In this document: piece by piece, positions 17,366-26,227 of the stretch
Position numbering within the stretch: the stretch's first letter is position 1
How the letters are laid out: each line of letters begins with the position of its first letter
Source of the DNA: Caulobacteraceae bacterium
GTDB taxonomy: Bacteria > Pseudomonadota > Alphaproteobacteria > Caulobacterales > Caulobacteraceae
DNA: 60,593 bases
Direction: 5' to 3'
Assembly: GCA_019247715.1 (NCBI GenBank)
Contig: JAFBAO010000027.1
Span: forward strand, 1 to 60,593
Made by a program: the position numbers and the translations under genes
Notes under the pieces: model-generated
Told to the model about the DNA's origin: nothing
What the model saw: only the letters and a program-made list of their open reading frames with translations
Database searches by the model: none

Positions 17366-17833
17366 CTACGCCGATTTCACTTCGATCTTGGCGGCCTTCG
17401 CCGACGCGGGCTTGGGTACGACCACCTTCAGCACGCCCTTGGACACCGTGGCCTTGACGGCCGCCGGATCGACGCCGGGGGGCAGGGCGATGGTGCGAGA
17501 GAAGGCGCCGTAACTGCGCTCGCTGATCGAGTAGGCCTTGTCCTTGCGCTCGCTCTCGGTCCGCTTCTCGCCGCTGACCGTCAACAGGTTGTCGGAGACG
17601 GAGATGCTGATGTCCTTTTCCTCCAGGCCGGGGAGCTCGGCGGTGATCTCGATCTCGCCGTCGCTTTCGCCGACGTCGATCTTCGGGAAGGCGACGGTGG
17701 ACGAGACTCGGTCCCAGCCGCGGCCGAAGTCGTCGAACAGACGGTCGATCTCGCGTTGCAGGCTGCCGAACGCGCGGGGGAACGCCATCGGGAGCTCGGG
17801 TCCCCGAGGCGTGGTGAGGTCTTGCTTGGCCAT
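17366..17833 (-). CDS. Hsp20/alpha-crystallin small heat-shock protein
   Basis: 155-aa ATP-independent chaperone that holds unfolding proteins. An N-terminal arm with FGSLQREIDRLFDDFGRGW is followed by an alpha-crystallin domain from about residue 50, which includes ITAELPGLEEKDI and ends in ALPPGVDPAAVKATVSKGVL. A basic C-terminal tail holds an I-x-V motif (KIEVKSA). An anaerobox-like site sits 79 bp upstream. Hsp20 genes belong to low-oxygen regulons in several bacteria, including mycobacteria (hspX). Confidence 0.93.
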   Translation of the reverse strand: MAKQDLTTPRGPELPMAFPRAFGSLQREIDRLFDDFGRGWDRVSSTVAFPKIDVGESDGEIEITAELPGLEEKDISISVSDNLLTVSGEKRTESERKDKAYSISERSYGAFSRTIALPPGVDPAAVKATVSKGVLKVVVPKPASAKAAKIEVKSA

Positions 17834-17905
17834 GATCTATCTCCTTGCCAGGCGGACGCGCTGCGCCGCCGCGAGCGCAGTCTCGCCGCGGAATCGAAGG
17901 CCGCC

Positions 17906-17919
17906 TTGACCGGCGTCAA
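17906..17919. promoter_or_regulatory. anaerobox (TTGACcggcGTCAA)
   Basis: Symmetrical FixK-type site (TTGAC/GTCAA halves). It is centred 79 bp before the Hsp20 start and lies just past the stop of the RNase gene ending at 17935. Confidence 0.72.
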
Positions 17920-17934
17920 ATGCGCTTCTGAGGT

Positions 17935-19521
17935 TCAGCCGTCCGCCGCGAGCGCCTTGCGGACCGTCTCGAGCAGCGCGGTACGTTCGGCGTCGGTCGC
18001 GGCCGCTTCCAGCCTCGCGTCGAGATCCCCGAGCAGGGCGGCCCGCGCATTGTGCCAGTCGAGCTCGGAGGGCCGTTCCGGGGCCGGCCGGAGCTTCGGG
18101 ACCGCGACCGACCGGGCGGCCCTCGGCTCCAGGGCGAAGGCGTCGTCGATCGAGGGGAGGACCAGGCTCTCGCCGGGCAGGCCGGCGTCCGCCAGCCGGG
18201 CCGCCAGCCCCTGCGACGCCGACGGTTCCCCGTGGCAGATGAACACCTTGCCGCCGATCGGGCGGCGGGCGGCGGCCCAGCTGGCGAGGCCCTTGGCGTC
18301 CGCATGTCCCGAGTAGGTGTCGAGCGAGCGGACGCGGGCGGCCACCCGGATCTCGTCGCCCTGGATCCGCACCCGGCGTTCCCCGTCGGCCAGCAGGCGC
18401 CCCAGCGTCCCGTGAACCTGAAAGCCGGTGAGCAGGACGGTGGTGTCGGACCGCCAGAGCAGGCGCTTCAGGTGCTTGCGGATCCGGCCGGCGTCGCACA
18501 TGCCGCTGGCGGCCATGATCACATGCCAGCCGCGCAGCCGCTCCAGGCGATCGCTTTCCGACGGCTCCTTCAGGAACCGCAGGCGCTCGCCGGCGTGGAG
18601 CCCCTCGAACGGGTTGCGGCCGATGGCGGGACTATAGCCCCGCTGCAGGAAGACCTCGGTCGCCTGGATCGCGAGCGGGGAATCCAGGAACACATCGGCG
18701 GCAGGGGCCTCGCCGTCGGCCATGACCTGCAGCAGGTCCGCGAGCAGCTCCTGGGTCCGCTCGACCGCGAAGGCCGGCATCAGCAGCGGCCCGCCCGCCT
18801 CGTGCGCGGCGCGCATCTCGGCGGCGAGCTGAGCGCGCCTCATCTCCGGCGTCAGCGGCGGGCGCTCGCGGTCGCCGTAGGTGGATTCGATGATGAGGTG
18901 ATCGATCCCCGCCGGCGCGTCGGGGTCGGCCAGGAAATCGCGCCCGCCCGGCCCAAGATCGCCGGAGAACAGCAGCCGGAGCGGCGTCTCGCCCTCGATC
19001 GTCACCTCGATGGATGCGGCCCCCAGGATGTGTCCCGCGTTCCACCAGCGCGCCCGGACGCCGGGCGCGACCTCGATCTCGTCGCCGAGCTTGACGCGCC
19101 GGAAGAGCTCCATGGTCCGCTCGGCGTCCCTGACGCCGTAGATCGGCTGGACGGGCGGGCGGCCGCGACGCTGGTTGCGGCGATTGAGCTGCTCGACTTC
19201 GCTTTCCTGGATGTGGCCCGCATCGGGCAGCATCACGGCGCAGAGGTCCCGCGTCCCGGCGGTCGCCCAGATCGGGCCGCGGAAGCCGGCGCGCATCAGC
19301 TTCGGCAGCAGGCCGCTGTGGTCGATGTGGGCGTGGGTCAGGAGCGCCGCGTCGACGGTTTTCGCATCGAACGGAAAGCGCTCGTAGTTGAGCGCCTTCA
19401 GGCTCTTGGGCCCCTGGAACATGCCGCAGTCCACGAGGATCGTGCTTCGTCCCGTCTCCAGCCGGTAGCAGGCGCCGGTGACGCAGCCTGCCGCGCCGTG
19501 GACGGTGAGGGTGACGGTCAT
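17935..19521 (-). CDS. beta-CASP metallo-beta-lactamase RNA hydrolase
   Basis: 528-aa MBL-fold ribonuclease of the CPSF/YSH1-like group. Metal motifs are visible: LLTHAHIDHSGLLPKL (HxHxDH), FSGDLGPGG, and the beta-CASP signatures MAASGMCDAGRIRKHL and TYSGHADAKGL followed by CHGEPSASQGL. The beta-CASP insert spans about residues 230-400. It is the last gene of a translationally coupled set (membrane protein, AMP-phosphorylase-like, PRPP synthetase, this RNase), each overlapping by 4 nt. The context suggests a supply of nucleotides from RNA. Confidence 0.93.
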   Translation of the reverse strand: MTVTLTVHGAAGCVTGACYRLETGRSTILVDCGMFQGPKSLKALNYERFPFDAKTVDAALLTHAHIDHSGLLPKLMRAGFRGPIWATAGTRDLCAVMLPDAGHIQESEVEQLNRRNQRRGRPPVQPIYGVRDAERTMELFRRVKLGDEIEVAPGVRARWWNAGHILGAASIEVTIEGETPLRLLFSGDLGPGGRDFLADPDAPAGIDHLIIESTYGDRERPPLTPEMRRAQLAAEMRAAHEAGGPLLMPAFAVERTQELLADLLQVMADGEAPAADVFLDSPLAIQATEVFLQRGYSPAIGRNPFEGLHAGERLRFLKEPSESDRLERLRGWHVIMAASGMCDAGRIRKHLKRLLWRSDTTVLLTGFQVHGTLGRLLADGERRVRIQGDEIRVAARVRSLDTYSGHADAKGLASWAAARRPIGGKVFICHGEPSASQGLAARLADAGLPGESLVLPSIDDAFALEPRAARSVAVPKLRPAPERPSELDWHNARAALLGDLDARLEAAATDAERTALLETVRKALAADG

Positions 19522-20405
19522 GGGGCCTCCGCGAGCTGGCGCACCACCTCGGCCAGCATCGGCGCGAGCTCGGCGGCGTTGGTTTCATGGGCGACGGAGT
19601 CGGTGGAGACGATCCGGCGCGCGCCGGCGGACCGAAGCTGCTCGGTGGCGGCGGCCGTCATCAGCGCGTGGACCACCGCGATGTCGACGGACTGCGCGTC
19701 GGCGTCCTTGGCCAGCTGAGTGGCGCGGCGCAGCGTCTCGCCGCTCGAAGCGATGTCGTCGACGATCACCACCGGGCGCCCGGCCACGTCGATATCGCCG
19801 AGACTCATCTCGATCTGCCGGTCGCCCTCGCGCCGCTTGCGCAGCGTCGCGGCCTCGCCGTGCAACCGGGCCGCCCAGGCCGCGGCCCAGGGGGTGGACT
19901 CGCGGTCCGGTCCGAGGACGAGCGGGAAGGCCGAATAGGCCGGCAGGGCCGCCGCCAGAACGTCGACGGCCAAGAGGTTGCTGGCCGGGGTCCCGAGCAC
20001 GTCGGCCAGGTCGCGGGTGCGGTGGAGATGCGCCTGGACCGTGATCACGGCGTCGAACCGCGCCCCGATCAGCGGCCCGACGACGTCGCGGCTGAGCGGC
20101 TGGCCTGGCGCGAAGACCGCGTCCTGGCGCAGGTAGCAGAGGTAGGGCGCCGCCAGGATCAGGCGCCGCGCCCCGGCGCGCCGCCAGGCGTCGGCGGCCA
20201 GCATCAGCTCGATCAGCTTTTCGTTCGGACGGTCCAGCGAGCGATAGACGACGACCGTCTCGCTCGCCGGCGCGGCGACGACGGGCAGGATCTCTCCGTC
20301 CGGAAAACGATGGGTGCGGACGATCGTCAGGGGCGTGTTCAGCGCCGCGGCCAGGCGGCGGGCGGCCGCGGCCTCGTCTTCGAAACAGGCCACCGCGAGG
20401 CTCAC
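19518..20405 (-). CDS. ribose-phosphate diphosphokinase-like (PRPP synthetase)
   Basis: 295 aa, somewhat divergent from housekeeping Prs (about 310-315 aa). Family motifs remain: HRFPDGEI near residue 35, PYLCYLRQD with nearby GQPLS, the flexible-loop KRR ([13 protein letters not shown]) and the PRPP loop [14 protein letters not shown]. The usual DLH metal motif reads QAHLH here. It makes PRPP from ribose 5-phosphate and ATP in known enzymes. Because it sits between an RNase and a nucleoside-phosphate phosphorylase, it may be a special-purpose enzyme rather than the main biosynthetic copy. Confidence 0.88.
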   Translation of the reverse strand: MSLAVACFEDEAAAARRLAAALNTPLTIVRTHRFPDGEILPVVAAPASETVVVYRSLDRPNEKLIELMLAADAWRRAGARRLILAAPYLCYLRQDAVFAPGQPLSRDVVGPLIGARFDAVITVQAHLHRTRDLADVLGTPASNLLAVDVLAAALPAYSAFPLVLGPDRESTPWAAAWAARLHGEAATLRKRREGDRQIEMSLGDIDVAGRPVVIVDDIASSGETLRRATQLAKDADAQSVDIAVVHALMTAAATEQLRSAGARRIVSTDSVAHETNAAELAPMLAEVVRQLAEAP

Positions 20406-21925
20406 GAGCCCGCGTCGATCCGGAAGCCGTCGCCTTCGGCGGCGGCCTCCACCGCGAAGGCGAACTCGCTGGGCTCCTCGCCGTGGATCCGATAGAGCGG
20501 ATCGCCGGCCCGCACGACATCCCCGACATCCTTGAGGAGTCTGAGGCCGGCGCCGGCGTCCGTCGGGGCGCCTGCGAGCCGCGCCACCGTGGCGATCCGC
20601 AGGCAGTCGATGGAGACGATCCGGCCGGCGCGCCTAGCTGTCACCTCGTGCGCCAGGCCTCCGAGGCGCGCCCGGATCGGGCTTTCTCCCTGGGCCTCGA
20701 TGATCTCCTCCAGCTTGCGCCGCGCCGCGCCCGACGCGATCAGCTCGCGCGCGCGGGCCTCGCCCTGGCCGCCGCGGACCTCGGGATCGCTCTCCAGCAG
20801 GCGGCCCGCCAGCATGACCGACTTGTCCAGCAAGTCCCGCGGGGCCTCGGGCCGACCCTCGAGCACGGCCAGGACGTCCTCGGCTTCGAGCAAGGGGCCG
20901 ACGCCGCGCCCGATGGGCCGCGAGCCGTCGGTGGCGACCACGTCGATCGAGATCCCTATCCGGGCCGCGACATACTCGAAGAGCTTGCGCACCCTGAGCG
21001 CCGCGGCCGGGTCGCGCAGCTTGGCCGAGGCGCCGACCGGCATGTCCACGACGAGGTGGCGGGAGCCGGCGGCCACCTTCTTGGAGAGAATCGAGGCCAC
21101 CATCTGCTCGGGGGTGTCTATCCCCAGCGGGCGCTCCACCGAGATCAGCACGTCGTCCGCCGGCGAGAGGTTCACCCGGCCGCCCCAGACGATGCAGCCG
21201 CCGCATCGCTCGACCACGGCCCGCATCTCGTCCTCGCCGAGATCCACCCGGGCCAGCACCTCCATGGTGTCGGCGGTGCCGGCCGGCGAGGTGATGGCGC
21301 GCGATGAGGTCTTCGGGATGACGAGCCCGTGCGCCGCCGCCACCGGCGCCACGATGAGGCTGGTGCGGTTGCCGGGAATGCCGCCGATGGAATGCTTGTC
21401 GACCACCGGCCGGCCGCCCCAGGCAAGGCGCGTCCCGGCCGCCACCATGGCCTCGGTGAGCGCCAGCGTCTCCTCGGCGGTCATGAAGCTGGCGCAGGCG
21501 ATCAGGAAGGCGGCGATCTCCATGTCCGAACAGCGGTGATGGACCAGATCGTCGACGACCTCGGCCATCTCCGGGGCGCTGAGCGTCTCGCCGCGGATCT
21601 TGGCGCGGACGGCGTCGAGGCTCCTGGGAGGCCGGGCCGGCGCGATCTCGACTGCGTCGCCGGGGGCGATGCACAGGCGCCGGAACGCCGGCTCGGGCAG
21701 GCCGATTTCGTCGGGGGCGAGGCCCGCGGCCTCGTCGGCGATCATCGGGGTGGCGAGGATGGCGACGCCGCGGGCCTTCACCTCCAGGCGCCGGACGCCG
21801 GCGAGCCGCTCCGGTCGCAACACCGCATTGCGCCGGGAAAGCACCGCCACGTTCTCCCGGAAGGTGTCGAACGGAAGCCGACGGGCCTTCAGCAGCGCCG
21901 TCTCGCGCAGGGGGAGGGGCGTCAT
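20402..21925 (-). CDS. AMP phosphorylase-like enzyme (thymidine phosphorylase family)
   Basis: 507 aa, the length of archaeal AMP phosphorylase rather than bacterial DeoA (about 440 aa), with an extra N-terminal domain of about 85 residues. The core motif [15 protein letters not shown] followed by [20 protein letters not shown] is the AMP-phosphorylase version, where DeoA has GGVGD and SGRGLGHTGGT. Known AMP phosphorylases turn NMP plus phosphate into base plus ribose 1,5-bisphosphate. The start at 21925 overlaps the membrane-protein stop by 4 nt; the frame runs open to 22204 but that would cross the upstream gene. Confidence 0.9.
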   Translation of the reverse strand: MTPLPLRETALLKARRLPFDTFRENVAVLSRRNAVLRPERLAGVRRLEVKARGVAILATPMIADEAAGLAPDEIGLPEPAFRRLCIAPGDAVEIAPARPPRSLDAVRAKIRGETLSAPEMAEVVDDLVHHRCSDMEIAAFLIACASFMTAEETLALTEAMVAAGTRLAWGGRPVVDKHSIGGIPGNRTSLIVAPVAAAHGLVIPKTSSRAITSPAGTADTMEVLARVDLGEDEMRAVVERCGGCIVWGGRVNLSPADDVLISVERPLGIDTPEQMVASILSKKVAAGSRHLVVDMPVGASAKLRDPAAALRVRKLFEYVAARIGISIDVVATDGSRPIGRGVGPLLEAEDVLAVLEGRPEAPRDLLDKSVMLAGRLLESDPEVRGGQGEARARELIASGAARRKLEEIIEAQGESPIRARLGGLAHEVTARRAGRIVSIDCLRIATVARLAGAPTDAGAGLRLLKDVGDVVRAGDPLYRIHGEEPSEFAFAVEAAAEGDGFRIDAGS

Positions 21926-22140
21926 CGGCGGCTGCGTGGCCGGGCCGCGGGGCCGATCAGGATCAGGGCGGCCGAAATCAGCAGGACGAGCGCCAGACCC
22001 GCCGCCACGCGGAGGTCCTCGCCGTAGGACAGCGCCAGCGCCTGGGCTTTGGCCTTCGCGGCGCCAAGGACCCGGTCGAGCAGGCCGGCTCCCATGGCGG
22101 CCAGCGCCGCGGCGATGATCCGGTAGATCCAGGACCACAT
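21922..22140 (-). CDS. small two-helix membrane protein heading the RNA/NMP operon
   Basis: 72 aa: [19 protein letters not shown] (helix 1, residues 3-21), a soluble linker [25 protein letters not shown], then helix 2 ([19 protein letters not shown]) and a basic end PAARPRSRR. The start is chosen at 22140, with GGAG-like sequence (aaGGAGtctt) about 10 nt upstream and an anaerobox centred 57 bp upstream. The stop overlaps the AMP-phosphorylase-like ATG, so the two are translationally coupled. Family unknown; it may tether the pathway to the membrane, which is speculation. Confidence 0.7.
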   Translation of the reverse strand: MWSWIYRIIAAALAAMGAGLLDRVLGAAKAKAQALALSYGEDLRVAAGLALVLLISAALILIGPAARPRSRR

Positions 22141-22190
22141 CGGACAAGACTCCTTTGGGCTCAAGATGCCCCGCCCGGCGTTTCGCCGCT

Positions 22191-22204
22191 TTGATCCAGA
22201 TCAC
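22191..22204. promoter_or_regulatory. anaerobox, one mismatch (TTGATccagATCAC)
   Basis: Centred 57 bp before the start of the small membrane protein that heads the AMP-phosphorylase/PRPP/RNase operon. Confidence 0.75.
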
Positions 22205-22240
22205 CTTACCAATGGCGGTCCGGAAAATGAGGATGTCCGT

Positions 22241-22254
22241 TTGATCTGCGTCAA
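22241..22254. promoter_or_regulatory. anaerobox (TTGATctgcGTCAA)
   Basis: Same 14 bases as the site in front of ccoN. It lies 50 bp beyond the first box and 280 bp before the rightward gene at 22527, so its target is unclear. Confidence 0.82.
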
Positions 22255-22451
22255 TTCATTCCGGAGCTGGTGGAGTCAGAAGGGAAGCGCCCACCGGACT
22301 TCGGTCCGCTGATCCGCGCCGTCGCCCCCCCGACACCGACGGCGCCGCTTCCAAGTCGCGCCCCAGGATTTCCCCACCTGGGGCGCGCGCCTTGTCCGAA
22401 GTGCGCGCGTCCCTTGGGTTCGGGGCGCAGCCAGGAGCGCCCATCGCCTTT

Positions 22452-22468
22452 TTGCGACTGTCCCGCAA
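22452..22468. promoter_or_regulatory. symmetrical element TTGCG-N7-CGCAA
   Basis: Inverted repeat centred 67 bp before the ATG at 22527. The spacing (N7) does not fit FNR/FixK, so it may be an operator for another regulator or chance. Confidence 0.3.
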
Positions 22469-22526
22469 TATCGCAAGACGCTCACTTATATTAAAATGAG
22501 CTCTTGGCGGGCAGGGAGCCTGAGTT

Positions 22527-22694
22527 ATGCAACGCTTCGTCGCCAGGCAAAACATAGCGCACTACCGGCATCTGCTCGAGACCGAGCAGGACCCGGCGAA
22601 ACGCGCGAAACTCGAACGTCTGCTTTCCGAGGCCAACGCCCAGTTGGACGACGCCGAAGCGGGAGCGACCCCGAAGTCGGGCTCCGACGACTAG
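22527..22694 (+). CDS. 55-aa helical protein of the RQNI...LL...E type
   Basis: MQRFVARQNIAHYRHLLETEQ... and then DPAKRAKLERLLSEANAQL: a short basic start followed by two amphipathic helices and an acidic tail ending GSDD. The pattern QN(I/L)-x5-L-x6-KR-x3-L-x-x-LL-x-E recurs in two other small genes of this island (31808 and 32855). It is too short for most gene callers but has a plausible ribosome site (GGGAGcctgagtt). Similar tiny proteins are widespread in alphaproteobacteria; function unknown. Confidence 0.72.
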   Translation: MQRFVARQNIAHYRHLLETEQDPAKRAKLERLLSEANAQLDDAEAGATPKSGSDD

Positions 22695-22722
22695 CGAGAG
22701 CGCGCGGGGACGTCAGCGCCCC

Positions 22723-24798
<2,076 letters not shown>

Positions 24799-24800
24799 GC

Positions 24801-26084
24801 TCAGAACCTCGCCGTGATCGGGCGCTGGTAGGGCGCCTCGCCAGCGCCGCCGCCCTCGGAGGTGATCACCCTGTCGCCGGCTCTCAGGGCGCCGCCGACG
24901 ATCTCGGTGAAGGCCTCGTCGGCGAGGCCGGTCGCGACCGCGACGCGGGTGGGCTTTCCGTCGCGAAGCACGAAGACCCGGGGCGCCTGACGCTCCACGC
25001 CGGCGCCGCCCGCGCGATCGGTCGAGCCGGACTGGCCGCGCCTGGCGATCCCTCCGGGCCGGTACCGCAGGGCCTGGTTGGGGACGCGAAGAACGTTGTG
25101 GCGCTCGGCGAGGATGATCTTGCTGGTGGCGGTCATGCCCGGCTTCAGCGCCAGGTCGGAATTGTCCACCGTGAGCACGACGTCGTAGGTGATGACGTTC
25201 TGCACCGTCTGCGGCGACTGGCGGATCTGGGTGACGACCGCGTGGAAGGTCCGCTGGGGAAAGGCGTCGACGGTGAAGGTCGCCCGATCGCCAGCGCGAA
25301 GGTCCCCGCCGATGTCGCTCTCGCTGACGTTGGCGTCCACCTGCATGCGCGCCAGGTCGGTGGCGATCAGGAACAGGGTCGGGGTCTGGAAGCTCGCCGC
25401 CACCGTCTGGCCCTGGGTGACGTTGCGCGACACCACCGTGCCGTCCACCGGCGAGGTGATGCGGGTGTAGCCGAGGTTCACCAGGGCCGCATCGAGCGAA
25501 GCCTGATGCTGCTTCACGTTCGCCCGGTCGAGCCCCACCTGCGCCGCGGCCTGATCGACTGCGCTGCGCGCCTCGTCGACCGACTGCCGGGCGATGGAGT
25601 CCTGCGAGAGGAGCGCGGCGTAGCGCCCGTAGACCGACCGCGCGTAGGCGAGCGCCGCCTCGTCCTTCACCAGCTGGGCGCGGGCGGTGGCCAGCGCCGC
25701 AGCGTCCTGGTCCACCACCGTCTGATAGGGCCTGGGGTCGATCCGGGCGCAGATCTGGCCGCGGCGGACGCGGGTGTTGAAGTCGCAGGAGATGTCCTGG
25801 ATGGTCCCCGAAACATAAGCGCCGACGAGGACGGTGAGCTGGGGGTTGACCGTGCCGCTGGCGGTGATGTTGCGGGTCACCGGACCGACGGCGGCCTCGG
25901 CGGCGACGTAACGGGGCGGCGGCGGGCGGCCAAAGCCCCACCAGGCCGCGAGGCCTACCGCCAGCAGGATCCCCGTCGCCAGGATCAGCCAGGACATCGG
26001 ACGCCGTCTCGGCCGCGTCGCGGGTGACCGCGCAAGCGCGGCCGCGGTTCTGGTCGCCGCGCCGCCTGGAAGGGTCTGGTCCAT
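24801..26084 (-). CDS. macA: MacA-type periplasmic adaptor (HlyD/RND-like family)
   Basis: 427 aa: a cytoplasmic N-terminal segment, a signal-anchor helix (SWLILATGILLAVGLAAWWGF), then a barrel-sandwich region VGAYVSGTIQDI and a long coiled-coil hairpin (about residues 130-200). The second lipoyl half is YTRITSPVDGTVVSRNVTQGQTVA, followed by a beta-barrel with VDAFPQRTFHAVV. It links MacB to an outer-membrane channel. A degenerate anaerobox is centred 40 bp upstream, facing away from the one used by ppsA. Confidence 0.92.
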   Translation of the reverse strand: MDQTLPGGAATRTAAALARSPATRPRRRPMSWLILATGILLAVGLAAWWGFGRPPPPRYVAAEAAVGPVTRNITASGTVNPQLTVLVGAYVSGTIQDISCDFNTRVRRGQICARIDPRPYQTVVDQDAAALATARAQLVKDEAALAYARSVYGRYAALLSQDSIARQSVDEARSAVDQAAAQVGLDRANVKQHQASLDAALVNLGYTRITSPVDGTVVSRNVTQGQTVAASFQTPTLFLIATDLARMQVDANVSESDIGGDLRAGDRATFTVDAFPQRTFHAVVTQIRQSPQTVQNVITYDVVLTVDNSDLALKPGMTATSKIILAERHNVLRVPNQALRYRPGGIARRGQSGSTDRAGGAGVERQAPRVFVLRDGKPTRVAVATGLADEAFTEIVGGALRAGDRVITSEGGGAGEAPYQRPITARF

Positions 26085-26117
26085 GGCTCATCCAAGCCGG
26101 ATGCGCGCCCAGGCGCG

Positions 26118-26131
26118 TTGATCCAACGCAA
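26118..26131. promoter_or_regulatory. degenerate anaerobox (TTGATccaaCGCAA)
   Basis: Left half-site perfect, right half changed. It is centred 40 bp before macA. It sits 42 bp from the similar site at 26160 in the macA-ppsA divergent region. Confidence 0.5.
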
Positions 26132-26159
26132 CCTGGGCGTCCGTGGAGGGCCAGCGCTG

Positions 26160-26173
26160 TTGATCTGTCGCAA
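26160..26173. promoter_or_regulatory. degenerate anaerobox (TTGATctgtCGCAA)
   Basis: Left half-site perfect, right half CGCAA as in the neighbouring site. It is centred 61 bp before ppsA, the distance seen for the perfect sites in this island. Confidence 0.6.
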
Positions 26174-26227
26174 GGCGCGGGCCGGACGCGACCCTAGGAT
26201 CGGAGCCCAACTCCCATCGGGTGCGCC

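Larger units (their letters stand above)
22141..22526. other. 386-nt divergent intergenic region
   Basis: It contains two anaeroboxes 50 bp apart (22191 and 22241) and a symmetrical TTGCG-N7-CGCAA element at 22452-22468. An ORF with a few Cys (from GTG 22270) is weak and Pro/Arg-rich. The long spacing from box 22241 to the gene at 22527 leaves room for a leader or small RNA. Confidence 0.55.

Noticed and set aside
20402..22204. Longer N-terminus for the AMP-phosphorylase-like enzyme
   Set aside because: It would cover the membrane-protein gene and the anaerobox. The 4-nt overlap start at 21925 gives the family length.
22270..22494. A 74-codon frame with CPKC and CDC that might be a zinc ribbon
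   Set aside because: Pro/Arg-rich, GTG start with no ribosome site only 16 nt after an anaerobox, and no recognisable zinc-ribbon spacing. Kept only as part of the intergenic description.
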